A stretch of DNA of 8,798 nucleotides from Austwickia sp039812465 (GTDB lineage Bacteria; Actinomycetota; Actinomycetes; Actinomycetales; Dermatophilaceae), in NCBI GenBank assembly GCA_039812465.1, contig JBDIAS010000139.1:1-8798 (forward strand). The letters are read 5' to 3'. The notes under the pieces are model-generated. The model saw nothing but the letters and a program-made list of their open reading frames with translations. It did no database searches and had not been told where the DNA came from. Positions 1 through 6,038 of this stretch are shown here, piece after piece; position 1 is the stretch's first letter, and the number at the start of each line of letters is the position of its first letter. The position numbers and the translations under genes are program-made.

Positions 1-440
1 TTCGGCACCGGGCATCCGAAGTTCAGGTCCACGTGGTCCGCCCGGTCCTCCGCGGCGAGGAGCCGTACGGCGGCGCCCACCGTCGCGGGGTCGACGCCGT
101 AGAGCTGGACCGAGCGCACGCTCTCGGTCGGGGCGAACGTGATGAGCCGCATCGACTCGGGCGTGCGCTCCAGCAGGGCCCGGCTCGTGACCATCTCGCT
201 CACGTAGAGGCACCGGCCACCGTCCAGCGGCGCCCCGCCCGGACCGGTCGCTGCGCTCACCGTCTCGCGGCACAGCCGCCGGAAGGCGCGGTTCGTGATG
301 CCCGCCATGGGCGCGAGGACCACCGGCGTCGGGATGGTGAGAGAGCCGATCCGCAGGGGTCCGATCCGCAGGGGGCCGATCCGCGAGGGACCGCCGGGCA
401 CGGGGGCTGGCGGGGTCGGCACGAGCGGTGCGGTGGTCAC
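1..440 (-). CDS. dus: tRNA-dihydrouridine synthase, DusB-like (N-terminal part, cut by window edge)
   Basis: This flavoenzyme reduces specific uridines in the tRNA D-loop to dihydrouridine, using FMN and NAD(P)H. The visible 146 residues hold the start of the Dus TIM barrel: the FMN-binding VLAPMAGITN (residues 41-50), YVSEMVTSRAL (79-89), an SVQLYG strand (109-114) and, at the window edge, DLNFGCPVP with the catalytic cysteine of the family at residue 143. The frame fixes a GTG start at 440, with GGGAGA (451-456) about 10 bases upstream. Two oddities are visible: a threefold RIGxL repeat at residues 20-34 just before the conserved barrel, and roughly 13 extra residues rich in Gly and Ala (about 61-77) between CRE and LYVSEM. 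The gene follows the protease by 43 bases on the same strand and may be co-transcribed. The family is certain; the exact subfamily (DusA, B or C) is less so. Confidence 0.92.
   Translation of the reverse strand, partial: MTTAPLVPTPPAPVPGGPSRIGPLRIGPLRIGSLTIPTPVVLAPMAGITNRAFRRLCRETVSAATGPGGAPLDGGRCLYVSEMVTSRALLERTPESMRLITFAPTESVRSVQLYGVDPATVGAAVRLLAAEDRADHVDLNFGCPVP
346..390. repeat. 15-bp in-frame tandem repeat, three copies, in dus
   Basis: Three contiguous 15-base units (346-360, 361-375, 376-390) share the core CCGATCCGC and differ at one to three positions. Since 15 is divisible by three, the minus-strand gene encodes RIGPL, RIGPL, RIGSL. The copy next to the conserved PTPVVLAPMAG strand matches the usual Dus N-terminus; the other two look like slippage-derived extra copies. 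Confidence 0.85.
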
Positions 441-483
441 GGACGGACATTCTCCCAGACCGGAGGGCGGGCTCCCGACCCCC

Positions 484-1488
484 TCAGCGCGCCTCGGTGT
501 CCAGCACCACGCCGGTCTCCGCGAGGACCGGCGCCAACGGCTGGAAGTACGCGACCGCCTGGGCGGACGTGTGCGCGGGCGCCTGGGCGGGCGCGCCCAC
601 GTCGCCCGCCCCGCATCGAGCGCCCTCGGCGGACGCGTCGCCGTTCGCGCCGCCGCTGGTCAGGCCCTGCGCCTGCGTCCCCCACAGCCACGGCCCCCCG
701 GAGTCCCCGCCGGCCGTGCACAGCGCCACCTTGGTGAGGCCGCGCACGTACTGCGTCTGTTCGCCCGACCCGTACCGCACCGTGACGTCGTGCGCCAACA
801 CCGTCCCGCAGGACCAGCCGGAGGTGGCGCCGAGCGTGCACACGCGCTCCCCTACGGGTGCGGTCGCGCTCCCCCGCACCGGGATGTCGACGCCGTCGGC
901 GGACCTCACCACCGCGGACCCGTACCCGCTCGTCAGCGCCCCGAGGGCGTAATCCCTCTCGGGGAACACCCGGTGCTCCACGACGCCGAGGACGGCACCG
1001 CGGGAGACGAACTCGGTGCCCGGCGCGCCGCAGTGACCCGCCGTCAGGAAGACGGGCAGGCCGCCGCGCGTGCCGGTGAACCCGAGCGTGCAGGCCCGTC
1101 CGTCGCCGGTCAGGGGCGCGCCGCCGGCCGTCGTGGCACCGGCCCAGCCGGCGCCGCCGGCAGGCAGGGAGGATGCGCGACGGGCGGGTTCCCGCTCGGG
1201 GGCCACCACGATGCGGGCGTCGTGCGCGTAGCGCGCCGACAACTCGGCCCCGGCGCCGGGTGCGGGGGTGAGGACGAGCCGCTGCGCGGCCTGGTCGACG
1301 TAGGCCTCGACGACGCCCGCGGGCCGGTCGCGAAGCAGGTCGGGCAGGTCGGTCCGCTGCGCGGGACCGGTGGCCACGGGCGGCGAGCTGGGGCCGGACC
1401 CTGCGGCGACCAGCACGAGGGCAAGGGCGGGAAGCAGGCGCGCCACGATGGCGAGCCCGGCGGCCCGTCGGCCCGGCACAACGCCCAT
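484..1488 (-). CDS. Secreted streptogrisin/alpha-lytic-type serine protease (S1 family)
   Basis: This is a predicted exported endopeptidase of the bacterial chymotrypsin-like class. Residues 1-32 form a signal peptide: MGVVPGRRAA, then a hydrophobic run at about 12-29. A propeptide of some 85-90 residues follows. The mature part probably begins near residue 120, where AGGAPLTGDGRACTLGF resembles the mature start of streptogrisins. The catalytic triad is visible: His152 in LTAGHC, Asp179 in ERDYALG, Ser263 in TAGGDSGGPW. Six cysteines (133, 153, 217, 227, 257, 292) fit three disulfides of this subfamily. After about residue 293 there is a tail of roughly 40 residues, AP-rich at first, with no domain I recognise. 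The ATG at 1488 is preceded by GGGAGA at good spacing and an in-frame stop lies just upstream, so the start is well fixed. The short propeptide may act as a folding chaperone, as in relatives. The physiological substrate is unknown. Confidence 0.88.
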   Translation of the reverse strand: MGVVPGRRAAGLAIVARLLPALALVLVAAGSGPSSPPVATGPAQRTDLPDLLRDRPAGVVEAYVDQAAQRLVLTPAPGAGAELSARYAHDARIVVAPEREPARRASSLPAGGAGWAGATTAGGAPLTGDGRACTLGFTGTRGGLPVFLTAGHCGAPGTEFVSRGAVLGVVEHRVFPERDYALGALTSGYGSAVVRSADGVDIPVRGSATAPVGERVCTLGATSGWSCGTVLAHDVTVRYGSGEQTQYVRGLTKVALCTAGGDSGGPWLWGTQAQGLTSGGANGDASAEGARCGAGDVGAPAQAPAHTSAQAVAYFQPLAPVLAETGVVLDTEAR

Positions 1489-1591
1489 GCACGTCTCCCG
1501 TCGTCAGCCTCCCATCGGCGACCTGGCGGACCTCCTGCGCGGAACGAGCCGAGGCGACACAGCGCCGGATCCGGCCGGCCGGCGGCGGGGA

Positions 1592-1681
1592 GCCCAACAG
1601 CCCGTGGCATGGCGGCGGTGGTCCGTCCAGCCGGTGGCACGGCGTCGGTGGGCCGAACAGCCCGTACGGGATCTCGGCGTA
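1592..1681. repeat. Imperfect 30-bp tandem repeat, about 2.5 copies
   Basis: Units start at 1592, 1622 and 1652. Units 1 and 2 agree at 23 of 30 positions by hand count. Unit 3 matches unit 1 well for its first 14 bases (GCCgAACAGCCCGT, one difference) and then diverges. In one plus-strand frame the repeats read as decapeptides (QPVAWRRW, QPVARRRW), but third-position composition there does not look like a real gene. The array directly abuts the proposed -10 of the gene at 1693. Confidence 0.65.
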
Positions 1682-1692
1682 CCCTGTTCTGC
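1680..1692 (+). promoter_or_regulatory. Putative -10 element for a leaderless GTG start
   Basis: TACCCT at 1680-1685 fits the actinobacterial TANNNT -10 pattern. Seven bases later comes the GTG at 1693, which has no Shine-Dalgarno sequence upstream. That spacing would put the transcript start at the start codon. No good -35 is seen. Confidence 0.45.
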
Positions 1693-2106
1693 GTGAGCGA
1701 GCCGACCCCCTCGAAGAGCCCTACCACCGACGTCGCCGCGCCGTGCGGGACCGCCCCCGGCGCGTGCGAAGCGGCCGCGGGCTGCGGCGATGCCTCCGGT
1801 GCCACGTGCGCGCCCGCCGCGGACGCGACGGCCTGCTGCGGCGGAGGCGGAGCGACCGAGTCGGCGCCGCTCCAGCAGGAGCGTCGGGCCGTCGTCATCA
1901 CCGGCCTGGTTGGCGTCGCGGTCGCCCTCGCCGGGCTCGTCATCGGAGGCTGGGTCGGGTTCGCGCTGGTGACTGCCGTGGCGGCGGGCATCGGCGCGGC
2001 GCTGATGCGCTCCTGGGCGCGGCTGTCCCGCAACGACCGCATGATCCGCCTCGCCGTCGTGGCGCTGCTGGTGGGCCTGGCCCTCGTCCGGGCGATCCCC
2101 CGCTGA
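1693..2106 (+). CDS. Small membrane protein with cysteine-rich N-terminal tail, unrecognised
   Basis: I do not recognise this 137-residue protein. Residues 1-60 are Ala/Gly/Thr/Pro-rich and predicted disordered, with six cysteines at 18, 25, 31, 39, 48 and 49. Three hydrophobic segments follow, at about 66-84, 88-105 and 117-135. The basic stretches QQERR (61-65) and RSWARLSRNDR (106-116) would by the positive-inside rule lie in the cytoplasm. That places the cysteine-rich tail inside, where cysteines are reduced and could bind a metal or a cofactor; this is inference only. The GTG at 1693 is chosen because the cysteine-rich codons have high G/C third positions, a TANNNT -10 lies seven bases before it, and the frame further upstream merely shadows the protease. 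It is transcribed divergently from the protease and converges on argG across a large hairpin. It could be an orphan membrane protein; no function is assigned. Confidence 0.7.
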   Translation: MSEPTPSKSPTTDVAAPCGTAPGACEAAAGCGDASGATCAPAADATACCGGGGATESAPLQQERRAVVITGLVGVAVALAGLVIGGWVGFALVTAVAAGIGAALMRSWARLSRNDRMIRLAVVALLVGLALVRAIPR

Positions 2107-2124
2107 CCCACTCCCCCTTCATAG

Positions 2125-2180
2125 GCCGACGCGATGAGGGCCGCCCCGGCCGGGGCGGCCCTCCTCGCGCGCGGGTCGGC
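2125..2180. terminator. Large palindrome, probable bidirectional terminator
   Basis: The core 2136-2163 is a perfect 28-base palindrome: a 12-bp stem (GAGGGCCGCCCC at 2136-2147 with its complement at 2152-2163) around GGCC. The stem continues outward past one mismatch with GCGA (2131-2134) pairing TCGC (2165-2168), and GCCGAC (2125-2130) can pair with GTCGGC (2175-2180). There is no T-tract. The position between two convergent stop codons (2106 and 2200) supports a two-way terminator. Confidence 0.75.
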
Positions 2181-2199
2181 GCACCCGCCCTCGTACGAA

Positions 2200-3648
2200 T
2201 CAGTCGACCCCGAACTCCATGGCCGCCCGGTCCAGAGCCTCCTCCGCGTCGGCCTCCGTCTTCGGCTGTCGGGCGATGAATTCGGCGCCGCCAGGCTCCA
2301 GTTCGCCGACCAACTCCGTCGTGGCGAGGCCGAGGGCCTGGACGCCGTCGCCGGTGCCGAGCAGCCCGAGCCCCACGTAATGCTCCAGGCGCGCCCGGGA
2401 GTCTCCGATGTCGAGGTTGCGCATCGTGAGCTGGCCGATCCGGTCGGTCGGGCCGAACGCCGCCCCTTCCGTCCGCTCCATCGACAGCTTGTCGGGGTGG
2501 TAGCTGAAGCCGGGGCCCTGGGTGTCGATGATCGAGTAGTCCTCGCCGCGCCGCAGCCGCAGCACCACGGTGCCAGACACAGCCGAGCCCACCCAGCGCT
2601 GCAGCGACTCGCGCAACATCAGGGACTGCGGGTCCAGCCAGCGCCCCTCATACATCAGGCGGCCCAGCTTGCGGCCCTGGTCGTGGTACGTCGCCAGGGT
2701 GTCCTCGTTGTGGATGGCGTTCACGAGCCGCTCGTACGCGATGTACAGCAGCGCCATGCCGGGGGCCTCGTAAATGCCGCGGGACTTGGCCTCGATGATG
2801 CGGTTCTCGATCTGATCGGACATGCCCAGCCCGTGCCGCCCGCCGATCGCGTTGGCCTCGTCCACGAGGGCCACGGCGGTGTCGAAGCGGCGGCCGTTGA
2901 TCTCGACCGGCCGACCGCGATCGAACGTGAGCGCCACGTCCTCCGTGGCGATCTCGACGCTGCTGTCCCAAAACTTGACGCCCATGATCGGCTCGACCAC
3001 GTCTTCCATCGACGTCGCGAGGTGCTCCAGCTTCTTCGCCTCGTGCGTCGCGCCCCAAATGTTGGCGTCGGTGGAGTAGGCCTTCTCCTTGCTGTCCCGG
3101 TAGGGCAGGTCGCGCTCGGAGAGCCACAGGCTCATCTCGTCGCGGCCGCCGAGCTCGCGGACGAAGTCCTCGTCGAGCCAGGGCTTGTAGATCCGAAGGC
3201 TGGGGTTCGCGAGCAGCCCGTAGCGGTAGAACCGCTCGATGTCGTTGCCCTTGAACGTCGAGCCGTCGCCCCAGATCTCGACGTCGTCTTCCTTCATCGC
3301 GCGGATGAGCATGGTGCCGGTGACGGCGCGGCCGATCGGGGTGGTGTTGAAGTACGAGCGGCCGGCGGAGCGGATGTGGAAGGCGCCGCACGCGAGGGCC
3401 ACCAGGCCCTCCTCGACGAGAGATTCGCGGCAGTCGACAAGGCGGGAGATCTCCGCGCCGTACTCCAGCGCGCGTCCGGGGACGGAGACGATGTCGGGCT
3501 CGTCGTACTGGCCGATGTCCGCGGTGTACGTGCACGGCACCGCGCCCTTCTCGCGCATCCACGCGACGGCCACGGAGGTGTCGAGGCCCCCCGAGAACGC
3601 GATTCCGACCCGTTCACCGACAGGGAGCTTCGTCAACACCTTGGACAT
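2200..3648 (-). CDS. argG: Argininosuccinate synthase, long (E. coli-like) type
   Basis: ArgG joins citrulline and aspartate using ATP to give argininosuccinate, AMP and PPi, the penultimate step of arginine biosynthesis in the cytoplasm. The ATP-binding loop AFSGGLDTS lies at residues 17-25. Other family blocks include YFNTTPIGRAVTGTML, IWGDGSTFKGNDIERFYRYG, KAYSTDANIWGATHEAK and GGRHGLGMSDQIENRIIEAK. The sequence tracks the E. coli enzyme (447 aa) closely along its length rather than the roughly 400-residue type found in, for example, mycobacteria. At 482 residues it also has an acidic, Glu/Ala-rich C-terminal tail. The ATG at 3648 gives the expected N-terminus (MSKVLTKLPVGERVGIAFSGG), but there is no Shine-Dalgarno sequence. 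Instead, a promoter sits immediately upstream, overlapped by two ARG-box-like operators. The gene stands alone, without argH or other arg genes beside it. Confidence 0.97.
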   Translation of the reverse strand: MSKVLTKLPVGERVGIAFSGGLDTSVAVAWMREKGAVPCTYTADIGQYDEPDIVSVPGRALEYGAEISRLVDCRESLVEEGLVALACGAFHIRSAGRSYFNTTPIGRAVTGTMLIRAMKEDDVEIWGDGSTFKGNDIERFYRYGLLANPSLRIYKPWLDEDFVRELGGRDEMSLWLSERDLPYRDSKEKAYSTDANIWGATHEAKKLEHLATSMEDVVEPIMGVKFWDSSVEIATEDVALTFDRGRPVEINGRRFDTAVALVDEANAIGGRHGLGMSDQIENRIIEAKSRGIYEAPGMALLYIAYERLVNAIHNEDTLATYHDQGRKLGRLMYEGRWLDPQSLMLRESLQRWVGSAVSGTVVLRLRRGEDYSIIDTQGPGFSYHPDKLSMERTEGAAFGPTDRIGQLTMRNLDIGDSRARLEHYVGLGLLGTGDGVQALGLATTELVGELEPGGAEFIARQPKTEADAEEALDRAAMEFGVD

Positions 3649-3664
3649 GTCGATGATTATTCAT
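3649..3664 (-). promoter_or_regulatory. ARG-box-like operator 2 (weaker)
   Basis: ATGAATAATCATCGAC has a perfect left arm (TGAAT) and a degenerate right arm; 12 of 16 positions fit the general ARG-box consensus by hand count. It starts 20 bases after box 1, about two helical turns, as expected for the tandem boxes a hexameric ArgR binds. It covers the -10 and the start site of argG. Confidence 0.5.
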
Positions 3665-3684
3665 TGACATGCATGTTTATGCAA
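3656..3684 (-). promoter_or_regulatory. argG promoter (-35 TTGCAT, 17 bp, -10 AATAAT), leaderless
   Basis: On the minus strand TTGCAT (3684-3679) is followed by a 17-base spacer and AATAAT (3661-3656), then seven bases to the ATG at 3648. Both hexamers resemble sigma-70-type consensus elements, and the region is strikingly AT-rich against its surroundings. The distance puts the transcript start at or next to the start codon, which agrees with the missing Shine-Dalgarno sequence. Confidence 0.7.
3669..3684 (-). promoter_or_regulatory. ARG-box-like operator 1 (ArgR/AhrC)
   Basis: TTGCATAAACATGCAT is an imperfect 16-base palindrome (TGCAT arms around a four-base centre). It matches the known ARG-box layout WTGAATWWWWATTCAW at most positions and resembles the TGCAT-type arms I recall for the mycobacterial ArgR operator. 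It covers the -35 of argG, so bound ArgR with arginine would block RNA polymerase. Confidence 0.65.
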
Positions 3685-3711
3685 GCTGCGCGGTCGCTCG
3701 CGGGCCCCCAC

Positions 3712-3731
3712 GCGGGACATCTCGATCCCGC
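3712..3731 (-). terminator. Possible hairpin terminator after the recO-uppS-lmeA-like operon
   Basis: GCGGGA (3712-3717) pairs with TCCCGC (3726-3731) around an eight-base loop, about 45 bases past the stop of the last operon gene and upstream of the argG promoter. The stem is short and lacks a T-tract, so this is tentative. Confidence 0.3.
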
Positions 3732-3774
3732 CGCACGCTAGCAGCCCCTGCGGCTCACGACGCGTCTCCGCGAC

Positions 3775-4326
3775 TCATGGCGCGGGAAGGGGCACGCCAT
3801 CGCCCACGACACGGGCCCGCACCCCGTCAGGGGTGGACGTCACCTCCGCCACCCGCACCCCCGGTGGCAGGTCCGGGACCTGGGCCCGGACCCCCGACGC
3901 CTGCCGGGCCAGCGCGCTCAGCACGCCGTCCAGCAGGGGCAGACCCTCGACCTGCACGGCCTGCGGGTGCACCACCACCCCGTCGCCTTCGGCGCTCAGG
4001 TCCCCCACGGTGGTGGCCCGCCAGGACCTACCCAGCGCCTCAAAGGGGGCGGTCACTCGGATGCGCCCCTCGCCCGCGTCGGACATCACGATGCCCGGGC
4101 CCGCCCTTTCCTGCAGCGTGGCGAAGGGCACGGTGACATCGGCGCTGAGGTTGTCGGCGACCAGGCCCGAGCCGGGCTGTTGCGGCGCCGGCCGGGCGGG
4201 CCCGGGATCGCCGAGCTCCACGGGCCCGGCGGCCCGCAGCAGCAGCACCCCGGCGACGAGCAGGGCCAGCGCCAGGGCGCCCAGCACCGCCAACACGCCC
4301 ACGAGGATGCGGAACAGGGCCCTCAT
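3775..4326 (-). CDS. LmeA-like/DUF2993 membrane-anchored lipid-binding protein
   Basis: The 183-residue product starts with one hydrophobic segment (about residues 6-31) that should anchor it in the membrane or serve as an uncleaved signal. A Pro-rich linker follows (about 38-52), then a domain ending in PDLPPGVRVAEVTSTPDGVRARV, the typical close of the LmeA/DUF2993 family. LmeA in mycobacteria is a periplasmic phospholipid-binding protein needed for normal lipomannan maturation, but the role here is inferred from similarity only. The ATG at 4326 has a strong Shine-Dalgarno sequence (GGAGGGAGG, 4338-4330) four bases upstream, so it should initiate on its own. In the sequence as given, the uppS frame also runs into it without a stop. 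Downstream of a polyprenyl-diphosphate synthase, a role in envelope lipid biology is plausible. Confidence 0.75.
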   Translation of the reverse strand: MRALFRILVGVLAVLGALALALLVAGVLLLRAAGPVELGDPGPARPAPQQPGSGLVADNLSADVTVPFATLQERAGPGIVMSDAGEGRIRVTAPFEALGRSWRATTVGDLSAEGDGVVVHPQAVQVEGLPLLDGVLSALARQASGVRAQVPDLPPGVRVAEVTSTPDGVRARVVGDGVPLPAP

Positions 4327-5196
4327 GCGCCTCCCTCCGAAGGTTTGCGGTGATCGGGCATTTCCAGGGAGGAGTCCGGATCGGGCCCCTGCGGCGGGTC
4401 GGCCGTATCGGATCGCCCCGCCGAACCGCCGGTCCCGTCGCGCGTAGATCTCGATGGCCCGCCACAGGTGCCGGCGGTCGAAATCCGGCCACGGTTCGTC
4501 GACGAACACCATCTCGGCGTAGGCGCTCTGCCACAGCAGGAAGTTGCTCGTACGCTGTTCACCGCCGCTGCGGATGAACAGGTCGACGTCGGGCATCTCC
4601 GGGTCGTAGAGGTGCCGCGCGAACGCCGCCTCGTCGATCCCGGACCCCTTGATCCGCCCCTTACGCGCCTGCGCCACGATCTCCCGGACCGCGTCGACGA
4701 TCTCCGCGCGGCCGCCGTAGTTCACGCAGAAGTGCAGGGTGAGCTTCGTGTTGTGGGCGGAGAGGCGCTCCGCGTCGAGGAGTTCGTCGATCACGCTCTT
4801 CCAGAGACGCGGCCGGCGACCGACCCAGCGCACCCGCACGCCCATCCCGCTCATCTGGTCGCGGCGCCGCCGGATCACCTCGCGGTTGAAGCCCATGAGG
4901 AAGCGGACCTCGTCGGCCGACCGGTTCCAGTTCTCGGTGGAGAACGCGTACGCGGAGATGTGCCGTACCCCGATCTCCAAGCACCCCGCGAGGACGTCCA
5001 TCAGCGCGGCCTCCCCGGCCTTGTGTCCCTCGGTGCGCGGCAGCCCTCGCGCGTTGGCCCACCGACCGTTGCCGTCCATGACGATCGCGACGTGCCGCGG
5101 CACGAACTCCGGCGGGATCGCGGGCGGCCGGGCCCCGCTTCGATGAGGGAACGGGGGGATCAGCCCGTCGGGCCCGCGCCCGGCGTCGGGGCCCAT
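4323..5196 (-). CDS. uppS: Isoprenyl (undecaprenyl-type) diphosphate synthase, apparent 3'-end frameshift
   Basis: This cis-prenyltransferase condenses isopentenyl diphosphate onto an allylic primer to make the long polyprenyl diphosphate that carries peptidoglycan and other envelope precursors. Family marks are clear: HVAIVMDGNGRWA with catalytic Asp41, EGHKAGE (56-62), AFSTENW (84-90), HFCVNYGGR (155-163), and the substrate-binding block RSGGEQRTSNFLLWQSAYAE (209-228), ending in YARRDRRFGGA (251-261). The ATG at 5196 follows the recO stop by one base, which implies translational coupling. After Ile262 the frame as given stays open through the next gene, making a 473-residue fusion. Dropping one base at 4410/4411 instead gives a 28-residue hydrophilic tail and a TGA at 4325-4323 overlapping the next ATG. 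I take the gene to end there (about 290 residues) and the fusion to be a sequence error or recent mutation. Confidence 0.93.
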
Positions 5197-5197
5197 C

Positions 5198-5926
5198 TCA
5201 GGACCGCTCCACGAGCCGCAGGGAGCGCACGCCGCGCTCCAGATGCCAGTGCAGGAACGCGGTGACCAGCCCGCTGCCCTCGCGACGATGCTTCGGCAGG
5301 GAAGCGTCCGCGAGCTGCCAGTCCCCCTCCAGCAGGGCTCCGAGCAGGGCGAGGGTGTCCAGCGCGGGCGCCGCGGAACCGGGCGTGCGGCAGGAGGGGC
5401 ACACGCTGCCCCCAGCCGCGAGGTTGAACGCCCTGTGGGGGCCGGTCGCGCCGCACCGGGCGCAGTCGGAGAAGCTCGGCGCCCACCCGGCGGTCGACAG
5501 GGCCCGCAGCAGGTAGGCGTCGAGGATCAGCGACGGGTCGTGCTCGGCCCCCGCGAGGCTCGACAACGCGCCGGTGAGCAGCCGAAACTGCTGCGGGCTG
5601 GGCTCCGCGTCCCCGCTGAGCCGCTCGGAGGTCTCCAGCATCGCGGCGGCGGCGGTCCAGGCCGAGTAGTCCCGCGCGATGGCCTCCCCGTAGGGCGCGA
5701 TCATGTCGGCCTGGGTGATCGTGTCGAGGTTGCGCCCCTCATAACACATCACGTCCACGACCATGGCCGGCTCCAGCCGGGCGCCGAAGCGGGACTTCGT
5801 CCGCCGTACCCCCTTGGCGACCGCGCGCACCAGCCCGCGGCCGTGCGTGAGGAGGGTGACGATCCGGTCGGCCTCCCCCAGCTTCTGGGTCCGCAGCACG
5901 ATGGCGGCCTCGCGATACAGGGGCAC
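5198..5926 (-). CDS. recO: DNA repair protein RecO
   Basis: RecO acts with RecF and RecR to load RecA on SSB-covered single-stranded DNA during gap repair. The N-terminal OB-fold is recognisable in MPLYREAAIVLRTQKLGEAD (residues 1-20) and KGVRRTKSRFGARLEP (38-53). A middle helical domain contains the zinc site: Cys155-X2-Cys158 and Cys176-X2-Cys179. At 242 residues the length is normal. The start is a GTG at 5926, giving the conserved N-terminus. No Shine-Dalgarno sequence precedes it, but TAGAGT lies six bases upstream, suggesting a leaderless message. It is the first gene of the operon with uppS and the lmeA-like gene; the recO-uppS pair is a common actinobacterial arrangement. Confidence 0.96.
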   Translation of the reverse strand: MPLYREAAIVLRTQKLGEADRIVTLLTHGRGLVRAVAKGVRRTKSRFGARLEPAMVVDVMCYEGRNLDTITQADMIAPYGEAIARDYSAWTAAAAMLETSERLSGDAEPSPQQFRLLTGALSSLAGAEHDPSLILDAYLLRALSTAGWAPSFSDCARCGATGPHRAFNLAAGGSVCPSCRTPGSAAPALDTLALLGALLEGDWQLADASLPKHRREGSGLVTAFLHWHLERGVRSLRLVERS

Positions 5927-5932
5927 CGGCCC

Positions 5933-5938
5933 ACTCTA
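5933..5938 (-). promoter_or_regulatory. Putative -10 of recO operon (TAGAGT)
   Basis: TAGAGT on the minus strand fits TANNNT and ends six bases before the recO GTG. The -35 region is poor (GTGAGG at 17-base spacing), and it lies inside the left copy of the 41-bp repeat. Confidence 0.35.
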
Positions 5939-5946
5939 TTGATATT

Positions 5947-5987
5947 GGCTCATCTCCTCACGCTCCGCCGCGGCCCGGGCAGCGCTC
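5947..5987. repeat. 41-bp direct repeat, copy 1
   Basis: Identical over 41 bases to 6039-6079, with a start-to-start distance of 92. The repeat contains the palindromes GCCCGGGC and CCGCGG. Flanks outside the 41 bases do not match. Confidence 0.9.
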
Positions 5988-6038
5988 CGCTCGCCCCGCC
6001 CTCCGCTCCGCGCATCGTCGATGAACCGTCTTCTGGTG

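Larger units (their letters stand above)
1489..1692. other. Divergent intergenic region between protease and cysteine-rich membrane protein genes
   Basis: These 204 bases separate two genes that point away from each other, so both promoters should lie here. I can propose a -10 for the rightward gene (1680-1685) but see no convincing promoter for the leftward protease gene. The right half is filled by an imperfect 30-bp repeat. Confidence 0.6.

Noticed and set aside
295..1692. Long plus-strand open frame running from 295 into the membrane protein gene
   Set aside because: It is antisense to the protease and dus genes, is Arg/Gly/Pro-rich without any domain, and is typical of shadow frames in GC-rich DNA; only the part from 1693 has coding character.
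1487..1696. A plus-strand frame across the divergent region, ending TGA overlapping the GTG at 1693, with a decapeptide repeat
   Set aside because: The overlap resembles translational coupling, but the frame lies over the protease promoter and start, its third-position G/C is lower than in real genes here, and its repeat is explained by the 30-bp DNA array.
2134..3741. Long plus-strand open frame antisense to argG
   Set aside because: It mirrors the argG codons, has no recognisable domain, and begins inside the terminator palindrome.
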